From NCBI GenBank assembly GCA_951799425.1, contig OX637391.1, positions 12,704,551-12,768,550 on the forward strand: a stretch of DNA of 64,000 nucleotides, written 5' to 3'. Under the pieces are notes generated by a model. That model saw only the letters and a program-made list of their open reading frames with translations. It made no database searches and was not told the origin of the DNA. Below, in pieces: positions 23,501-35,224 of this stretch (the stretch's first letter is position 1; every line of letters starts with the position of its first letter). This stretch comes from Ilex aquifolium. Its lineage: Eukaryota > Streptophyta > Magnoliopsida > Aquifoliales > Aquifoliaceae. The translations under genes and the position numbers were made by a program.

Positions 23501-24006
23501 TGCTCCGTTTGGTAGGAAGGATAGAAAATAAGAGGGATACAATTTCTATCATCTAAGTAAGGAATGTAGGAATTATACATCTTCCTTCCTTTGTGTTTGG
23601 TAGGATGGGTGAAAAATAAAAATGATTAATTTTTTTTTTGTGCTTGATAAAATGGAATTTTTTTTAATTTTTAATTTTACTTTTTAATTTTTTATTTAAT
23701 TTTTTTTAAAAAAAAAAGTATAATTCATATTTTATCATTGTATTTATATATGAAATTAATATATATATATATAATATATGTATATATCAAAGGATATATA
23801 TACAAATAAGATACATTTCAATACAAATAATTAATTTTCCATCCATTTTCCTTTTAATTTTGGAGGGATTGATTTTGGTGAGTTGGAAGGAAATCTCATC
23901 CATCCACTCTTTCATCATTTCTATTTTCTTTCCTTACCAAATATGATATTTTATTTATCCCTCTAACTTTTCATCCTTTCATTTTTCCATCATACCAAAC
24001 AGAGCA
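23501..24006. mobile_element. Tourist/PIF-Harbinger-like MITE, copy 1
   Basis: Terminal inverted repeats start TGCTCCGTTTGGTA and end TACCAAACAGAGCA, with TTA on both sides (23498-23500 and 24007-24009), the TWA duplication of PIF/Harbinger elements. It is 506 bp with an AT-rich interior and no transposase. A relative sits in TNL intron 1 at 50753. Confidence 0.85.
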
Positions 24007-24463
24007 TTAGACTCAAATTGACGACGTATTATCTAGACAGATACATAATTATCACTGCTCAAAATACAACCTCACACACCAATCAAAAATAATTTTTTTT
24101 TTTAATTGTGATAATATATTTTGCATATATGTCTGTGATAATATAAGGTTGTGCATTGATAGACATGAATGTTGGACCTTCCAAAAGGGACCTTGGACTG
24201 ATGGGGAAAGACTTGAGAAAGACTATTACCAAAAGACAAATAGATCACTTCACCTGAAAAAAAAATATAAGGGTGATTAACATTTTTTGCCCTAAAAGAT
24301 TCTTACAATTTTAATTTATACCTTAAAAGATTAAAATTTTTACATTACACTCAATTTAATAAAAAAGTAACAGTGTAGTCCAACATTTTCAACAATTTTT
24401 TTATTGTATTTGTCATATTATCTTATTTCTATGTCCAATTATTTATATAATACTCAATTTTAA
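24007..24463. other. intergenic DNA
   Basis: AT-rich spacer between the MITE and the MULE target-site duplication; no feature recognised. Confidence 0.5.
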
Positions 24464-26509
24464 ATTTATTTAGGGAAAACTTCATTCACACCCCCTCTAG
24501 TTAGGCATAAATTCAAAGACACCCCTTTCCCATTCTGAATCTTCACTGCACTCCCTTCTGATTTACAGTTTTAAATCAAAGACACCCCCTACACCGTAAA
24601 GGTTAACAGTGACGGTGAATAAAGTAACGGTTTGCTTTCAATTTTTCTGAAAATGTCCAAACTACCCATCCTTATATGAATGTACTAAAATGACCCCAAC
24701 CCCTTTCCCTATATATATATACTAGTAATATCCCGTGCCTGAAGGCTCGGTGCAATATAAAAATCAAGCACCCCCAAGAATCAAGCCAATATATCAAACC
24801 ACAACCACCACTTTTTTTAACAAAATGTACCAAACTCATACCTAAAGATATTGTACAACACAAAATCGAACATTAATCATTTAATTTTTCATTTGCATAC
24901 AAATATTTCAAGTAGCAAATGTTTCCCAAAATGAATTCCTATGATAAAAGGATGTGAAGCTCGATCTATTCCCCTGAGTAAACAGGCAGTAAAAATGTCC
25001 TTGATCACCTAGTCAAGCTCAAATATCACAATGGGATCAATTTTTGACAAAGAGAAAGGCATCAGCAACAACCTATAGTTCCAATTAATTCAAATCTATC
25101 GCAACCAGCAACAACCTAAAGAACCAAAAAGAGCCATCAGCAACAACCTAAAGAACCGACTTACTAAAATATCATAAGTAGAGTTTATGGGTTCGATTGG
25201 AGATTTTCTATGGGGTTAAAGGCATCGCAACCAAATTTGTGTGAATGAATGGGGGGATTACCTCGCATTTGAAACCAAGAGCAACCATATGATAAAATTT
25301 TCAAACACCAATATTTGGATAGCTTAAGAAGTTCTTGCAATAGTATTATCAAAATGTCCCAGCCCTTCCCACACAGTTTCAATAGGTAACACTAACATTC
25401 CCTTTGTGACTATCTACTTTTAATCACACAGGACTATACATTGAATTTCAAACAAACTGAACAGAATGACCATAGAAAAGGATGGACAACTATATCACTA
25501 CTAAGTCAAGACTCCAGTGGCCAATGAAACGTATCTAACACCTTTCTTAGTCAACAAAAATATCACTACTAAGTCAAGACTCCAGTGGCTCATGAAGATA
25601 TCCGCCAGAAAGTATCAACATATCTCAGGACTTGATCACATGATGTATATCATGAAACTTGCAGTAGTAAGAAGTAATCACTCTATCTCACTAAAAAGAC
25701 ATACAGATCAAATCAAAGTTAATGAAACATCCATGGTTACAATGAACAACTCTACCACTAACATGGACCAATTTTAAGATAACTCCAATTTCTTTTCCAG
25801 AAAATGATTGTGGTAGATAATAAGTTCAAGAAACCATTTTTCATTACTGTTCTATATATTTTTTTTTTATTTTCCTTGTCAGCATTCCTTTACTGTACCT
25901 AGATTTCTCCTACTTGTTCATCTATGTTGTCAAGGTTTCAAGCTCTCTATTTTGAATTTACCAAAGTTATAAAAACAAAAAAAGAATCACAATGAGTCAG
26001 AGAAGTTTTAAGTTTGGCATAAAATTTTCAGCTAGTGCTAGAGGATGAAGAAAACAATTCTAAAGATAATGCCACGAAAACTGGGGTGAGGCTCCTTTGC
26101 TGTTAGAAAATTAAAAACTGAAAAAACTCGTGAAACCCATTTAGTGCTAAACCGAATCAAAGTACGCATATAATTACCACATTGAAAGCCAAATTGACCA
26201 ACCGACTTAGCCTGCAATGAATGTCACAAACAAAAACAATAGTTCATAATAAATTACAACAATTAAAAAAAAGAAGAAGCAATCCATGCACATAAACAGG
26301 GGCTGGGATTTGAAAAAAAAAGTTGAAATCTTATTGAAAAAAAAGTTGAAATGTTATTCCTAGCCCCTGTTTATTCCTAGCACATAAGAAGCGCGAGCAA
26401 AGCCAGTGAGACCTATATGATTTAAAGGCAAAACCAAAGTTCCTTAAATCATTCAATTCTCCCTAAATAAACAAAAATTAACGACAGTTAAACTTTAATA
26501 AAAAGAATT

Positions 26510-26743
26510 CAAGCGTACTTCCTAGAGAACATTGTATTTCTGCGATTTATCAACGCTCTTTACCGCAAAATACTCAATCGTCTTCTTCTTCCTCCCTTTA
26601 TACACAGTCTACACGACAAATTCACACACATACAGGTACACAATTAGATTCTGAAAACAAACCCGAGAAAATCAGTTCAAGATAGAAGAGCCTACCGAGT
26701 ATTTGCCACGGCCAATGGCTTCATAGATATGGTATTGATTCAT
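26510..26743 (-). pseudogene. captured RUNKEL-like kinase exons 1-2
   Basis: On the minus strand an ATG at 26743 opens MNQYHIYEAIGRGKYS (exon 26743-26696). A GT-AG intron follows, then exon 2 from 26608 reading TVYKGRKKKTIEYFAVKSVD. This is the N-terminal lobe of the plant RUNKEL-type protein kinase, with its glycine-loop and the VAIK-like lysine in FAVKSVD. RUNKEL is a microtubule-associated kinase-like protein acting in cytokinesis. A TAG stop occurs soon after KYNVL, where the family has Gln, and the rest of the gene is absent. It is therefore a captured, non-functional fragment inside Helitron D. Confidence 0.85.
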
Positions 26744-26849
26744 AGTCTCTGGACAGAATTTCTAGGGTTTCAATTTTGAAAGAAATATCATTTGTGCGAT
26801 AGAGAGGGAGATCGCAGAAAATGAGAGGTGGATTAGGTTTAGCAAATAA

Positions 26850-27180
26850 GGATTTAGATAGCTTTGCTTGGATGTGATGAGAGAGAGAAGACGATTGGTG
26901 GGCGATTCTTTGGTGGTGGTTGTGTTGTGTACAGAGATAGGGAGAAAGGGATGAAGACAGAGAGAGGGGGGATACCTGATCTGGGCGATTCTTTGGTGGT
27001 CGCTGGGTTGCCTATGGTGACTGCAGGCAAGAGATAGGAAAGAGGGAGAGAGAGGGATACCTGGCTGTGACAGGGAGGGAGTGAAGGGAAGGCAGAGGAA
27101 AAGATGAGGGGCTGACAGGCGTGGTGCTCCATGCGTGTGTCAGGCGGCTGTGTGCAGATGAGGTGAGCGGCAGTGCAACG
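26850..27180 (-). other. probable captured 5' flank/UTR of the kinase gene
   Basis: Pyrimidine-rich on the minus strand (CTCTCTC, TCCCTC) and containing the word CACCAAAGAATCGCCCA twice (near 26900 and 26985). It lies directly upstream of the captured kinase ATG, as a 5' UTR or promoter would. Inference only. Confidence 0.4.
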
Positions 27181-27286
27181 TTAAGGGGAGGTGATGGGTG
27201 TGATAAGATGGTTTTGGGGGGAAAAAATATATTGGGTATAAGATTCAAACGTCTTTCTGTTTTATAATATAGATATATATATATAT

Positions 27287-27495
27287 ATACAGCTGAACCC
27301 CTTGGCTGGAACATCTGTGGCTGGAACGAAGCTCAACGTGAGGTTGGCTGGAAGTTGTACATACTGATCACTGATCGTTCACTATATATATATATATACA
27401 ACTGAACCCCTTGGCTGGAACATCTGTGGCTGGAACGAAGCTCAACGTGAGGTTGGCTGGAAGTTGTACATACTGATCACTGATCGTTTACTATA
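27287..27495. repeat. two-copy tandem duplication, 109-bp unit
   Basis: The segment GCTGAACCCCTTGGCTGGAA...CTGATCGTTC is repeated almost perfectly 109 bp further on, with TATATATA between copies. It lies right next to the 5' end of Helitron D, so the duplication may be linked to that insertion or to instability of the TA run. Confidence 0.9.
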
Positions 27496-27802
27496 AAAGT
27501 TGGTAAATATTTTTTGTCTTACAGATTTGTAAATATTTTTGATGCAAATTTTTTTAAAAATTTTCATTCAGTAAATTTTTTAATTTTTTTATGCAGATAT
27601 TTTAAATGTTTTCATGCAATTTTTTTAATATTTGTTCATGCATTTTTTTTTACTCAATTTTTTTTTCTTTAATTTTTTTTTATTTTGTTTAATCAATTTT
27701 TTTTTCAAGCAATTTATATTTTTAAATTTTTTCATGTAATTTTTATTTTGTATTTTTAGATGTTTAAATGTTAGTATATTGTGATGTATTATTGTAGGAT
27801 TC

Positions 27803-28246
27803 ATGTCTTCTTCAACTGTTGGTGGAGTTAGAGATATAGGGGAGGAGGAGTTTGACATAAGATATAGTTATGTACAATGTTTTTGTGAGAAAAGAGCTGT
27901 GGTGAAGATAGTGGAATCGGATAAGCCCAGTAAAGGAAGACTGTATTACAATTGTCAAAAAAGGGTCTTGCAGATTTTTTAAATGGTGTCATCCGATATC
28001 TATTGTGCCACTGATCACTCAACCTGAAGGGTATGGAATGGGACATCGCAACACAGAGACAAATGTTGAATCAAACAAGTTGGCTGCAAGAGTGAAATCA
28101 ATTGTGGACACCCTACACTGCATGAAGAAGATGATGAGAGTTGTAATTGTGATTTTAGTGTTACACCTTTTGGTTGGAATGAAGTAGTTGCAGACTACTG
28201 TTTTTTGTTGTGCAAATCTGATGCTTTTGGTTTCTATGTAATATGA
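27803..28246 (+). pseudogene. GRF-type zinc-finger ORF inside the MULE, frameshifted
   Basis: An ATG at 27803 opens MSSSTVGGVRDIGEEEF, followed by YVQCFCEKRAVVK, then GRLYYNC and, one frame over, SCRFFKWCHP. The pattern C-x-C ... GR-x-(Y/F)-Y-x-C ... C-x-F-F-x-W defines the GRF zinc finger, a small nucleic-acid-binding module common in plant TE-associated ORFs. A one-base shift near 27960 in an A/G run breaks the frame. A further aromatic segment VTPFGWNEVVADYC may be its C-terminal part in another frame (to about 28246). It is transcribed toward the transposase gene, like mudrB relative to mudrA in maize MuDR, but it is not homologous to mudrB. Whether it is expressed cannot be judged. Confidence 0.7.
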
Positions 28247-28784
28247 TTGGTTGTTCAAATACTTCTGCTTTTTGTTCTATGTAATATGACTAGCTGTAAT
28301 CTGATGCTTTTGTTCTATGTAATATGAATACACATTATTTTGTTAAGCATTGCAGTTCTGATATTTAAATTCATAATAGTTCTGATAGTTACATTCATGA
28401 ATGTTCAAATTTGCATCCATTTCCATACATTCATAATAGTTACAACATTTGCCTCCATTTCCAACTATTCTGTTGTGACATTTGCAGGTATTCTGCACAA
28501 AAATTTACAAGTTAAACCATAGATGGTTTAACACAAAAGTCCTACTCTATTCTTGTGTCCACTGCCACTATATTCAAGTATTCACACCAGGAACAAAAAC
28601 AAGCAAAAATTCATTCATCTGCCTCGTCCTCTTCCTATTCTATCCCTGCAGTTTGTGTCTCCCCCATGTCCCTGCCACTGCACTTGCCTTTCCTTCCTCT
28701 GCCTCGTCCTCTTCCTGTGTCCACTGCCACTTCAATGTTCTGTGTTGTTGTCCCTTCATTGTTCTGGTTTTCTTGTGGTAAGGT

Positions 28785-31663
28785 AGGCTGTGCTGGTGTT
28801 ACTCTTCCCTTGCCCTTGCTCTTCTTCTGCATACACCAGTCCCTCCAGTTGCAGATACCTAATAAGTATGGAAAAGTCACAAGAGCAACTTGTGTATTTT
28901 GTAAACTAAGTAACTAAAAAATTAATGAATTACTACCTGTGCATTTGATAGTCCAATTCCAGATTCTGCTTGAGAACTTGCTGCTCGAGAAGCTGTATGT
29001 TCTGCATTTACAGGATCTGACTGTTGTGGACTCACAGGAGCTGCCTGTTCTGCCCTCACAGGAGCTCTTTGACATGTCCTCTTATTATGACCAATCTCTT
29101 TGCAAATTTTACATTTCACACTTAAAGACTTCCTAGCAAAGCTAGTTTGTGATGGTGTCTCATCTGCCTCCCTCCTCCAATTTTTTTTGGGTCTGCCTGG
29201 GAGTCTTCTCAGAGCGGGAGCAGATAGCATATCACCAACTGCATGTGGCCATTTTCTCTGGTCTCGAAGAGGGTGTATCATTAACTCATGAGCTTTTAAG
29301 AATGCCTCTTTCTTGAAGAAATCATCACAATATTCCTCAATATTCAACCTCTTGTGTGCAATTGCCTGTGCTGCATGCTTACATGGTATGCCTGATATAC
29401 CCCAAGCCATACAGTCACATTTATTTTCATCAAGTACCACTATGTATCTTATCCCATTATCCATTATCTCATATTGCATTCCACCTGCATGCACTACATA
29501 ACATGATCTTGATTCAACAATGATTTTGTTAAGTTTTTTCCTGACATAATCTGTCACTAACCCTTCCCAATTGTTGCCCCTCTTATGCCTCTGTTGAATC
29601 CTAGTCATAAATTTAGTCCTTATGCCATCCAACAAATTAATAATAGACTTTGACCTCAAAGATCCTACCCAACTATTGAAAGATTCACTTAAATTATTGG
29701 TCACATGATCACTCTTAATTCTGGTATCAAATGCATGCCTAGACCAGCAACTAGATGGCAGCCTACTCATCCATTGGTATGCATCTAGGGACTTGGACTT
29801 CACCTCTAGCATAGCTTCATTGAAGTACTCTTCATTATATGCTCTAGCTGCTTTCCAAAATAACCTTCTAAGCAAAACACCAGGAAATTTAGCCTTAAAG
29901 TTGCAATATAAATGCCTACAACACCTTCTATGACTAGCATGTGGGAATTTATTCTTCAACACATGTTCAAGTCCATGCCAGTCAATGCATAGGTAGTAAT
30001 AGCAGTAAAAGAAAAACAATAAATTCCAAGTACAAAAAAACAGTAATAACAGTAAAAGAATGCAGTAATAACAGTAAAAGAATGCAGTAATAACAGTACA
30101 AAAAAACAATAATAGCATTAAAAAACACAAAGTAATAACAGTACAAAAAAAAGTAGTGATAGCAGTACATACCTTTTGTTGATCAGACATGAAACAAAGT
30201 GGAGATGCATGTTGGCCAATGACTTCTGCTAAATGACCAATGAAGAAATTCTAGTTATCATACCTCTCACTCTCCACTACACTAAATGCAACAGGAAAAA
30301 GACCATTGTTAGCATCTAGGGCAATAACAGATAATAGAACACCACCATATGGCCCTTTCAAATGGCATCCATCAAGGCCTATGAATGGTCTGCATCCACT
30401 GATAAACCCTCTGCTAAGAGCATTAAAAGCTATGAAAATCCTCTTGAAAGGCCTCTTACCATTTGCATTTTTACCATCAGTTTCTATGGCAACAAGACTA
30501 CCCGGATTACTTCGAATTATTTCATTTCCATACTGCCTCACTTTCTCATAAGCTTCTCCATGATTCCCATCAATGTCATCTAGTACTTTCCTCTTTGTTC
30601 TATAGCACTTCTGCAAATCTGTTTGTATGTGCAATTTAGCATTGATTGTTTCTTGAAGAGCATTAACTTTCATTTCAGGATTTATACGTATTTCATTTTC
30701 TAATTTCTTAGCAAGCCAACTAGAAGTTGCCTCATTACTGTAACTGTTTCTGACACATGTGTGTGGACTTCTCAATGTCTTAATACTGTATGTAACACCA
30801 TCAGGAAGTGGAGATGCATGGATCCTCTAATTGCAGCCCCCATTTCCACAGTGGCATGTAATCCTTGTCCTCTCATTTTTATCCCTTACAAGCTGAAATC
30901 CCTCTTGCACAACATATTCTTTCAAAATCTCCCTGAAGTGATGAATATCCATAAACAGTTGACCAACCTCCAGCTGCACTGTCCCATCAGGTTGTATTTG
31001 AAACTCTCTCCCATATCTGTTCATGTCAAATGTCCTTGTAGTAGCTTTGTGCCTTGCTCTGTCCACATTATCATCTGACTCAGAGGTGGAATTAATATAA
31101 TCATCATCCCCAGATGCATAGTTTGACAACCCATCATCATTGTTTAAATCTGTATCTACCCTAAACTCTTCATCTATGGTACCATGCTCTTCTCCATAGT
31201 CTTTATCTTCAGACCTAATTCCATATACATCATCAGATTCAAAATCAACATCCTCATTATTTCCGGCTTCATCATTCCCTTGATTCTCCACACTGGCCAA
31301 ACTCTCCACATGCTCCACATTGGCCAGACTCTCCACATTGCCCTGATTCTCCAAACTACCCACACTGTTTCTATTAACAACAATGTTTCCAATTTCTTGT
31401 GAAATAACATGTATGTTTATGTGTTTTCTATTCTTGTGCCTACTAAACATCTTCATTACATCTGTGTCATCATCTAATAACATTCTGTCATTTGAACCAG
31501 ACAATTCACAAAATAATTTGAACACTAAGGTCAATGCTGATGAACACAACATAAATACATCTGATAATAGGTGCACATGGCAATATTTATCTGGGTCAAC
31601 GTTCTGTGCCATGTACTATTGCCCATCAAAGTGTATGAACAAGTCAATCAACTTAGCAGCCAT
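28785..31663 (-). pseudogene. mudrA-type MULE transposase, decayed
   Basis: DDE transposase of the MULE. Start MAAKLIDLFIHFDGQ at 31663 on the minus strand. An acidic stretch (ESDDVYG..DYGEEHG) follows, then the MuDR N-terminal domain (GQLFMDIHHFREILKEY, about 30945). The transposase core has its first Asp in GLDGCHLKG (about 30365), second Asp in MSDQQK (about 30185) and Glu in NNLSESFN (about 29690). A SWIM zinc finger CDCMAWGISGIPCKH is near 29400 and a CCHC knuckle CKICKEIGHNKRTC near 29085. Three in-frame TAG stops (about 31616, 30825 and 30263) all sit where Trp is expected. A repeat-filled gap at about 29975-30173 interrupts the core; its left border has GT but no clear AG. A last exon near 28785-28865 is possible. 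Confidence 0.9.
29990..30172. repeat. AGTAATAACAGTA minisatellite within the transposase gene
   Basis: About eight degenerate 20-24 bp units based on AGTAATAACAGTAAAAGAATGC. They separate MSDQQK from the following conserved segment. They could be an intron that expanded, or a repeat insertion that adds to the gene's loss of function. Confidence 0.8.
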
Positions 31664-32622
31664 TTCTACAATAATTTCAAACACAATACCACATTCAGGA
31701 AATGAAGAAAATCATTTATGTAGCATGTTTGAAACAAGAAGGATTTTTAGAAAACGTAAAAAATTGAAGCCCTAATTTTACCACTGTCATAAGCCCAAAT
31801 ATCTATGGATAATGCATTAGAAACCCCTGAACTATGAGGATAAACGTTGAACAAAACACTCAAATCCATAAAATAAATATAAACCCTAGATACAAAAAAC
31901 ATAAAAAAAAATTTTAGATCTGTCCAAACCCTTACTCAATATCTATGGAGAATGCATTAGAAAACCATGAACTATGTTCAGTATGAGGATAAAAGACGAA
32001 CAAAACCCCCAAATCCGTAAAATATAAACCCTATATACAAAAAATGTAAAAAAAAAAAAAAAAAAGATGAACTCTGTTCAAAACCTTACTCTTCTCTGTC
32101 ACTAAGCCTGAACTATGTTCAGTCGATAAAGATGAACAAAACCCACCAAATCCATAAAAGATGAACAAAACCCTAGATACAAAAATACAGAAAAAAAGAC
32201 AAATTTATTAGGTACATACCACAGAATCTTCGATGCTCACTCTTCAAATCATTCAACAGTTGGAATCGCAAAGATCTTCCAAACCTTCAGCAATTTTCTT
32301 CCCCCCTCTCTCGCTTTCTCTCTGTGTTCATGCATTAGTCGAGTAACCATGGAATGCACAGAGACACTGGGTTGGGTTAGGTTTAATAAATAGGTGGGGT
32401 TAACTGAACATAACCATAGTTAGTAGTATAGGTTAAGTATGTATACATACATAGTACGTATAAATTACTCAGGGCTATTTTTGTAAATTAACCCTAGCAA
32501 TTAACGTCGTTACCAGACAATGCCTGACAGGGGGTGTCAGTGAAGATTCAGAATGGGAAGGGGATGTCTTTGAATTTATGCCTAACTAGAGGGGGTGTGA
32601 ATGAAATTTTTCCATTTATTTA

Positions 32623-34104
32623 ATAACAATTTTACACTAATTTTCTTTAAATGGAGCACATTGTCACCTTTTTGTTTCATTGGTGGTGAAATATGAAAAT
32701 TTCACTATTTAAGGTACAAGTCGAGAATGCAAAAAATATGTTGGGGGTGCAAGTGCTATTTGCCCATAGAGCATGTTACTTGGACTTAAAATGCTTATAC
32801 AATTTGTTGATTTAATTAATAACTGTCATTGATTTAACTATAAGTTTTCCTATTTATTGAGAACAATTATCTATTTAATAATTGTGATTAATCAAGTTAG
32901 AGTATTGCTATTTGCTACAAAACTCAAATAAAATTCAAAAAATTACAACATAAATGCATATCATTTTATAGATGAATGAGTTATGTTAATTTTTTCAGTG
33001 GGATCCACTCATCCAACACTCATTCAATGGATGATATGCATTTAAGTTTTAATATCAACTTAACAAATCATGTCATCAAAGAATATTTTTCTTGGCCATA
33101 TTCCAAGGACTTGACTTCATTACCCAAGAGATAAATTTGGTACTGTACCTCCAACTTTTACTACTTCAACGAGTATTTTTATAATTTTTGTGGGTTATTT
33201 TATAATTAAAAAAATTATTATTTTTGTGGATGATTTATCATTTTTGTGGATATTTTTATTACTATTATGCATATTTTTATCATATTTGTGATAACTATTT
33301 TTTTCACTTGTTTTTGATACAAAAAAATTTATCACATTTGTGAGTGTTTTTATTATATTTGTGGGTATTTTTATCACATTTATAGATATTTATATCACTG
33401 TTGTGATAATTATTTTTATTATTTTTTAGAAATAATAACAGTAATAAAAAGATCCATAAATATGATAAAAGTGATTATAAATGTAATAAATGAAGATATG
33501 ATAGCAAAATTTTTTTAGTTGTCATAGTCAAATCCATATTCTAAAAGGCCGAATAATTCGTGTGGCCAACGATTATGTACCACGTGGTAAGCTGCCGACT
33601 CTTTTGGAACCCCACCACGTTTTCGTTGGATTTCCGTGCCCTAGGCTCCGTACCAATTTCTCTATCAATTTTTACGTGGAAGAATATGATTGGCTGTAAG
33701 CAAGATAAGAAGGTACACATAGAGCTTGGGGACGATATTGATCACTGTGGTCGGCGAGAAAACCTGTTTGACTGGAAAGGAAAATTGTTATGGTGAGATC
33801 GACTTGGAGTCCAGAAGGGTGATCAGTACAGCGCTTGTGGAGAAATTAATGAAATATAATGATGATAGTACCACATTAACATAGGATAAATTTATGATAC
33901 TAAAAAAAAAAAATATTGGTACTATACAGTGGTATATAAATTTTTAAGATTTTTTTATAAATTTTTGGTATTGATCTTAAAATTTTTAAGATCAATTGTC
34001 ATTTAGAATCAATCCTAATAATTTTATGACTGATTGTAAGTGCCTTATAAAGTTATTTTAAACTCAAAAAATAATATATTTTATAGGATTCTAAATTTTT
34101 TTTA
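32623..34104. other. intergenic AT-rich DNA with diverged tandem repeats
   Basis: 33190-33420 contains about eight degenerate copies of a TTTTTATCACATTTGTG-like unit. 33540-33860 is less AT-rich with a 78-codon ORF (33560-33796) that matches nothing I know. No gene is called. Confidence 0.5.
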
Positions 34105-35122
34105 GGGAGAATTATATTCACACTCCCTGAGGTTTGTCACTTAATCACTCAGACCCCATGACATTTAAAATATTACACTCAGACCCCCTGAAATTTGTAT
34201 GTCGTAACACTTAGACCCCTGTTGTAAATATATCCATTAAAATATTACATTCAGACCCCCTGAAATTTGTAAACATATATTACTTAGACTCCTTAAGTTT
34301 AAAATGTTATACTTAGACCAAAAATACTTCAATTAAAGATAGAATATCAAATCTTTTAAATTTTATAATTAAAATTTATGTTCTATTGTATCATTTATTG
34401 AAATAAAATAAAAAATTCAAATTCAAATTTTTCTTAAAAAATCGTATTTAGTATACAATTATATTGTTTATTGGAATTTAATTTGGTTGTTTAAACAACC
34501 AAATTAAAATACCAAACTATCCCAATTGAAGCTAGTTCATTACAATTTGACCCATTGTTTAATTTTTTAGTTTTATTCTAATAGATATTATAATTGTATA
34601 CTAACTATGCTTTTTTTTTTTTAAAAAAAAATAGATTGTTATTTTTGATTTTATTTAAATAAATGACATAATAGAATATGAATTTTGGTTGTAAAATTCA
34701 TGTTCTATTAAGATTGACTTAGACCCCTTGTTTGAATTTTTAGTTTTATTCTAATAGATAGTATAATTATATACTAATTACAAATTTTTAAGAAAAAGTT
34801 GAATTTTTATTTTTGATTTTTTTTCTATAAATGATACAATAAAACATGAATTTTGATTGTAAAATTTAAAATATTTGATATTCTATATTAGATTGGAGTA
34901 TTTTTTGTTTAAATTTAACATTTTAAATTTAAAAAGTCTAAGTATTATATGCGTACAAACTTCAAGGGGGTCTAAGTATAATTTATTAACAGATATATTT
35001 ACAATAGGAGTCTAAGTGTTACACGCGTACAAACCTTAGGGGGTCTGTGTGTAATATTTTAAATGTCAAGGGATCTGAATGATTAAGTGACAAAACTCAG
35101 GAAGTCTGGATGTAATTCTCCC
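34105..35122. mobile_element. fold-back / MULE-type MITE with long inverted arms
   Basis: GGGAGAATTATATTCACACT at 34105 recurs inverted, ending at 35122 with CTCCC. Homology between arms continues with small gaps for several hundred bp (the CACTTAGACCCC, TTGTATCATTTAT and ATATTTGATATTCTAT regions recur inverted), so nearly the whole element can fold on itself. Flanks are T-rich nonamers (TTTTTTTTA / ATTTTTTTA), compatible with a 9-bp duplication with one change. No coding capacity. Confidence 0.8.
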
Positions 35123-35224
35123 ATTTTTTTATTATGAACAAACTCAAAAAACTTGTATTTCAACTCTTGAAACTTGTGAACTTTATTATCGTATCTCTTA
35201 TGACATAGAATTTGAATCCTGCTA

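Larger units (their letters stand above)
24722..27273 (-). mobile_element. Helitron D nested in the MULE, carrying kinase exons
   Basis: The minus-strand 5' end TCTATATTATAAAACAGAAAG begins at 27273. The 3' end has a GAGCC-TTCA-GGC hairpin and CTAG at 24725-24722, followed by T. It sits in a TA-rich spot of the MULE. The 2552-bp interior has no Rep or helicase; it carries the first two exons of a host kinase gene and its 5' flank (26510-27180). The remaining sequence 24726-26500 is unassigned AT-rich DNA. Confidence 0.85.
24473..32613 (-). mobile_element. Mutator-like element (MULE) with transposase, nested Helitron
   Basis: The ends are inverted repeats: the first ~90 bp from 24473 (containing TTCATTCACACCCCCTCTAG, AGGCATAAATTCAAAGACA and TTCCCATTCTGAATCTTCAC) recur inverted at 32530-32613. 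The 9-bp target-site duplication ATTTATTTA is perfect (24464-24472 and 32614-32622), as expected for Mutator elements. It is 8141 bp, or about 5.6 kb without the Helitron at 24722-27273. It carries a mudrA-type transposase on the minus strand and a GRF zinc-finger ORF on the + strand. Confidence 0.95.

Noticed and set aside
28340..28917. Cys/Ser/Pro-rich + strand ORFs downstream of the GRF ORF
   Set aside because: They are antisense to the Gly/Arg-rich 3' end of the transposase gene and to low-complexity DNA.
29982..30170. Hydrophobic Tyr/Phe/Leu segment at the N-terminal side of the 422-aa ORF (28922-30190)
   Set aside because: It is translation of the AGTAATAACAGTA minisatellite, not a membrane domain of the transposase.
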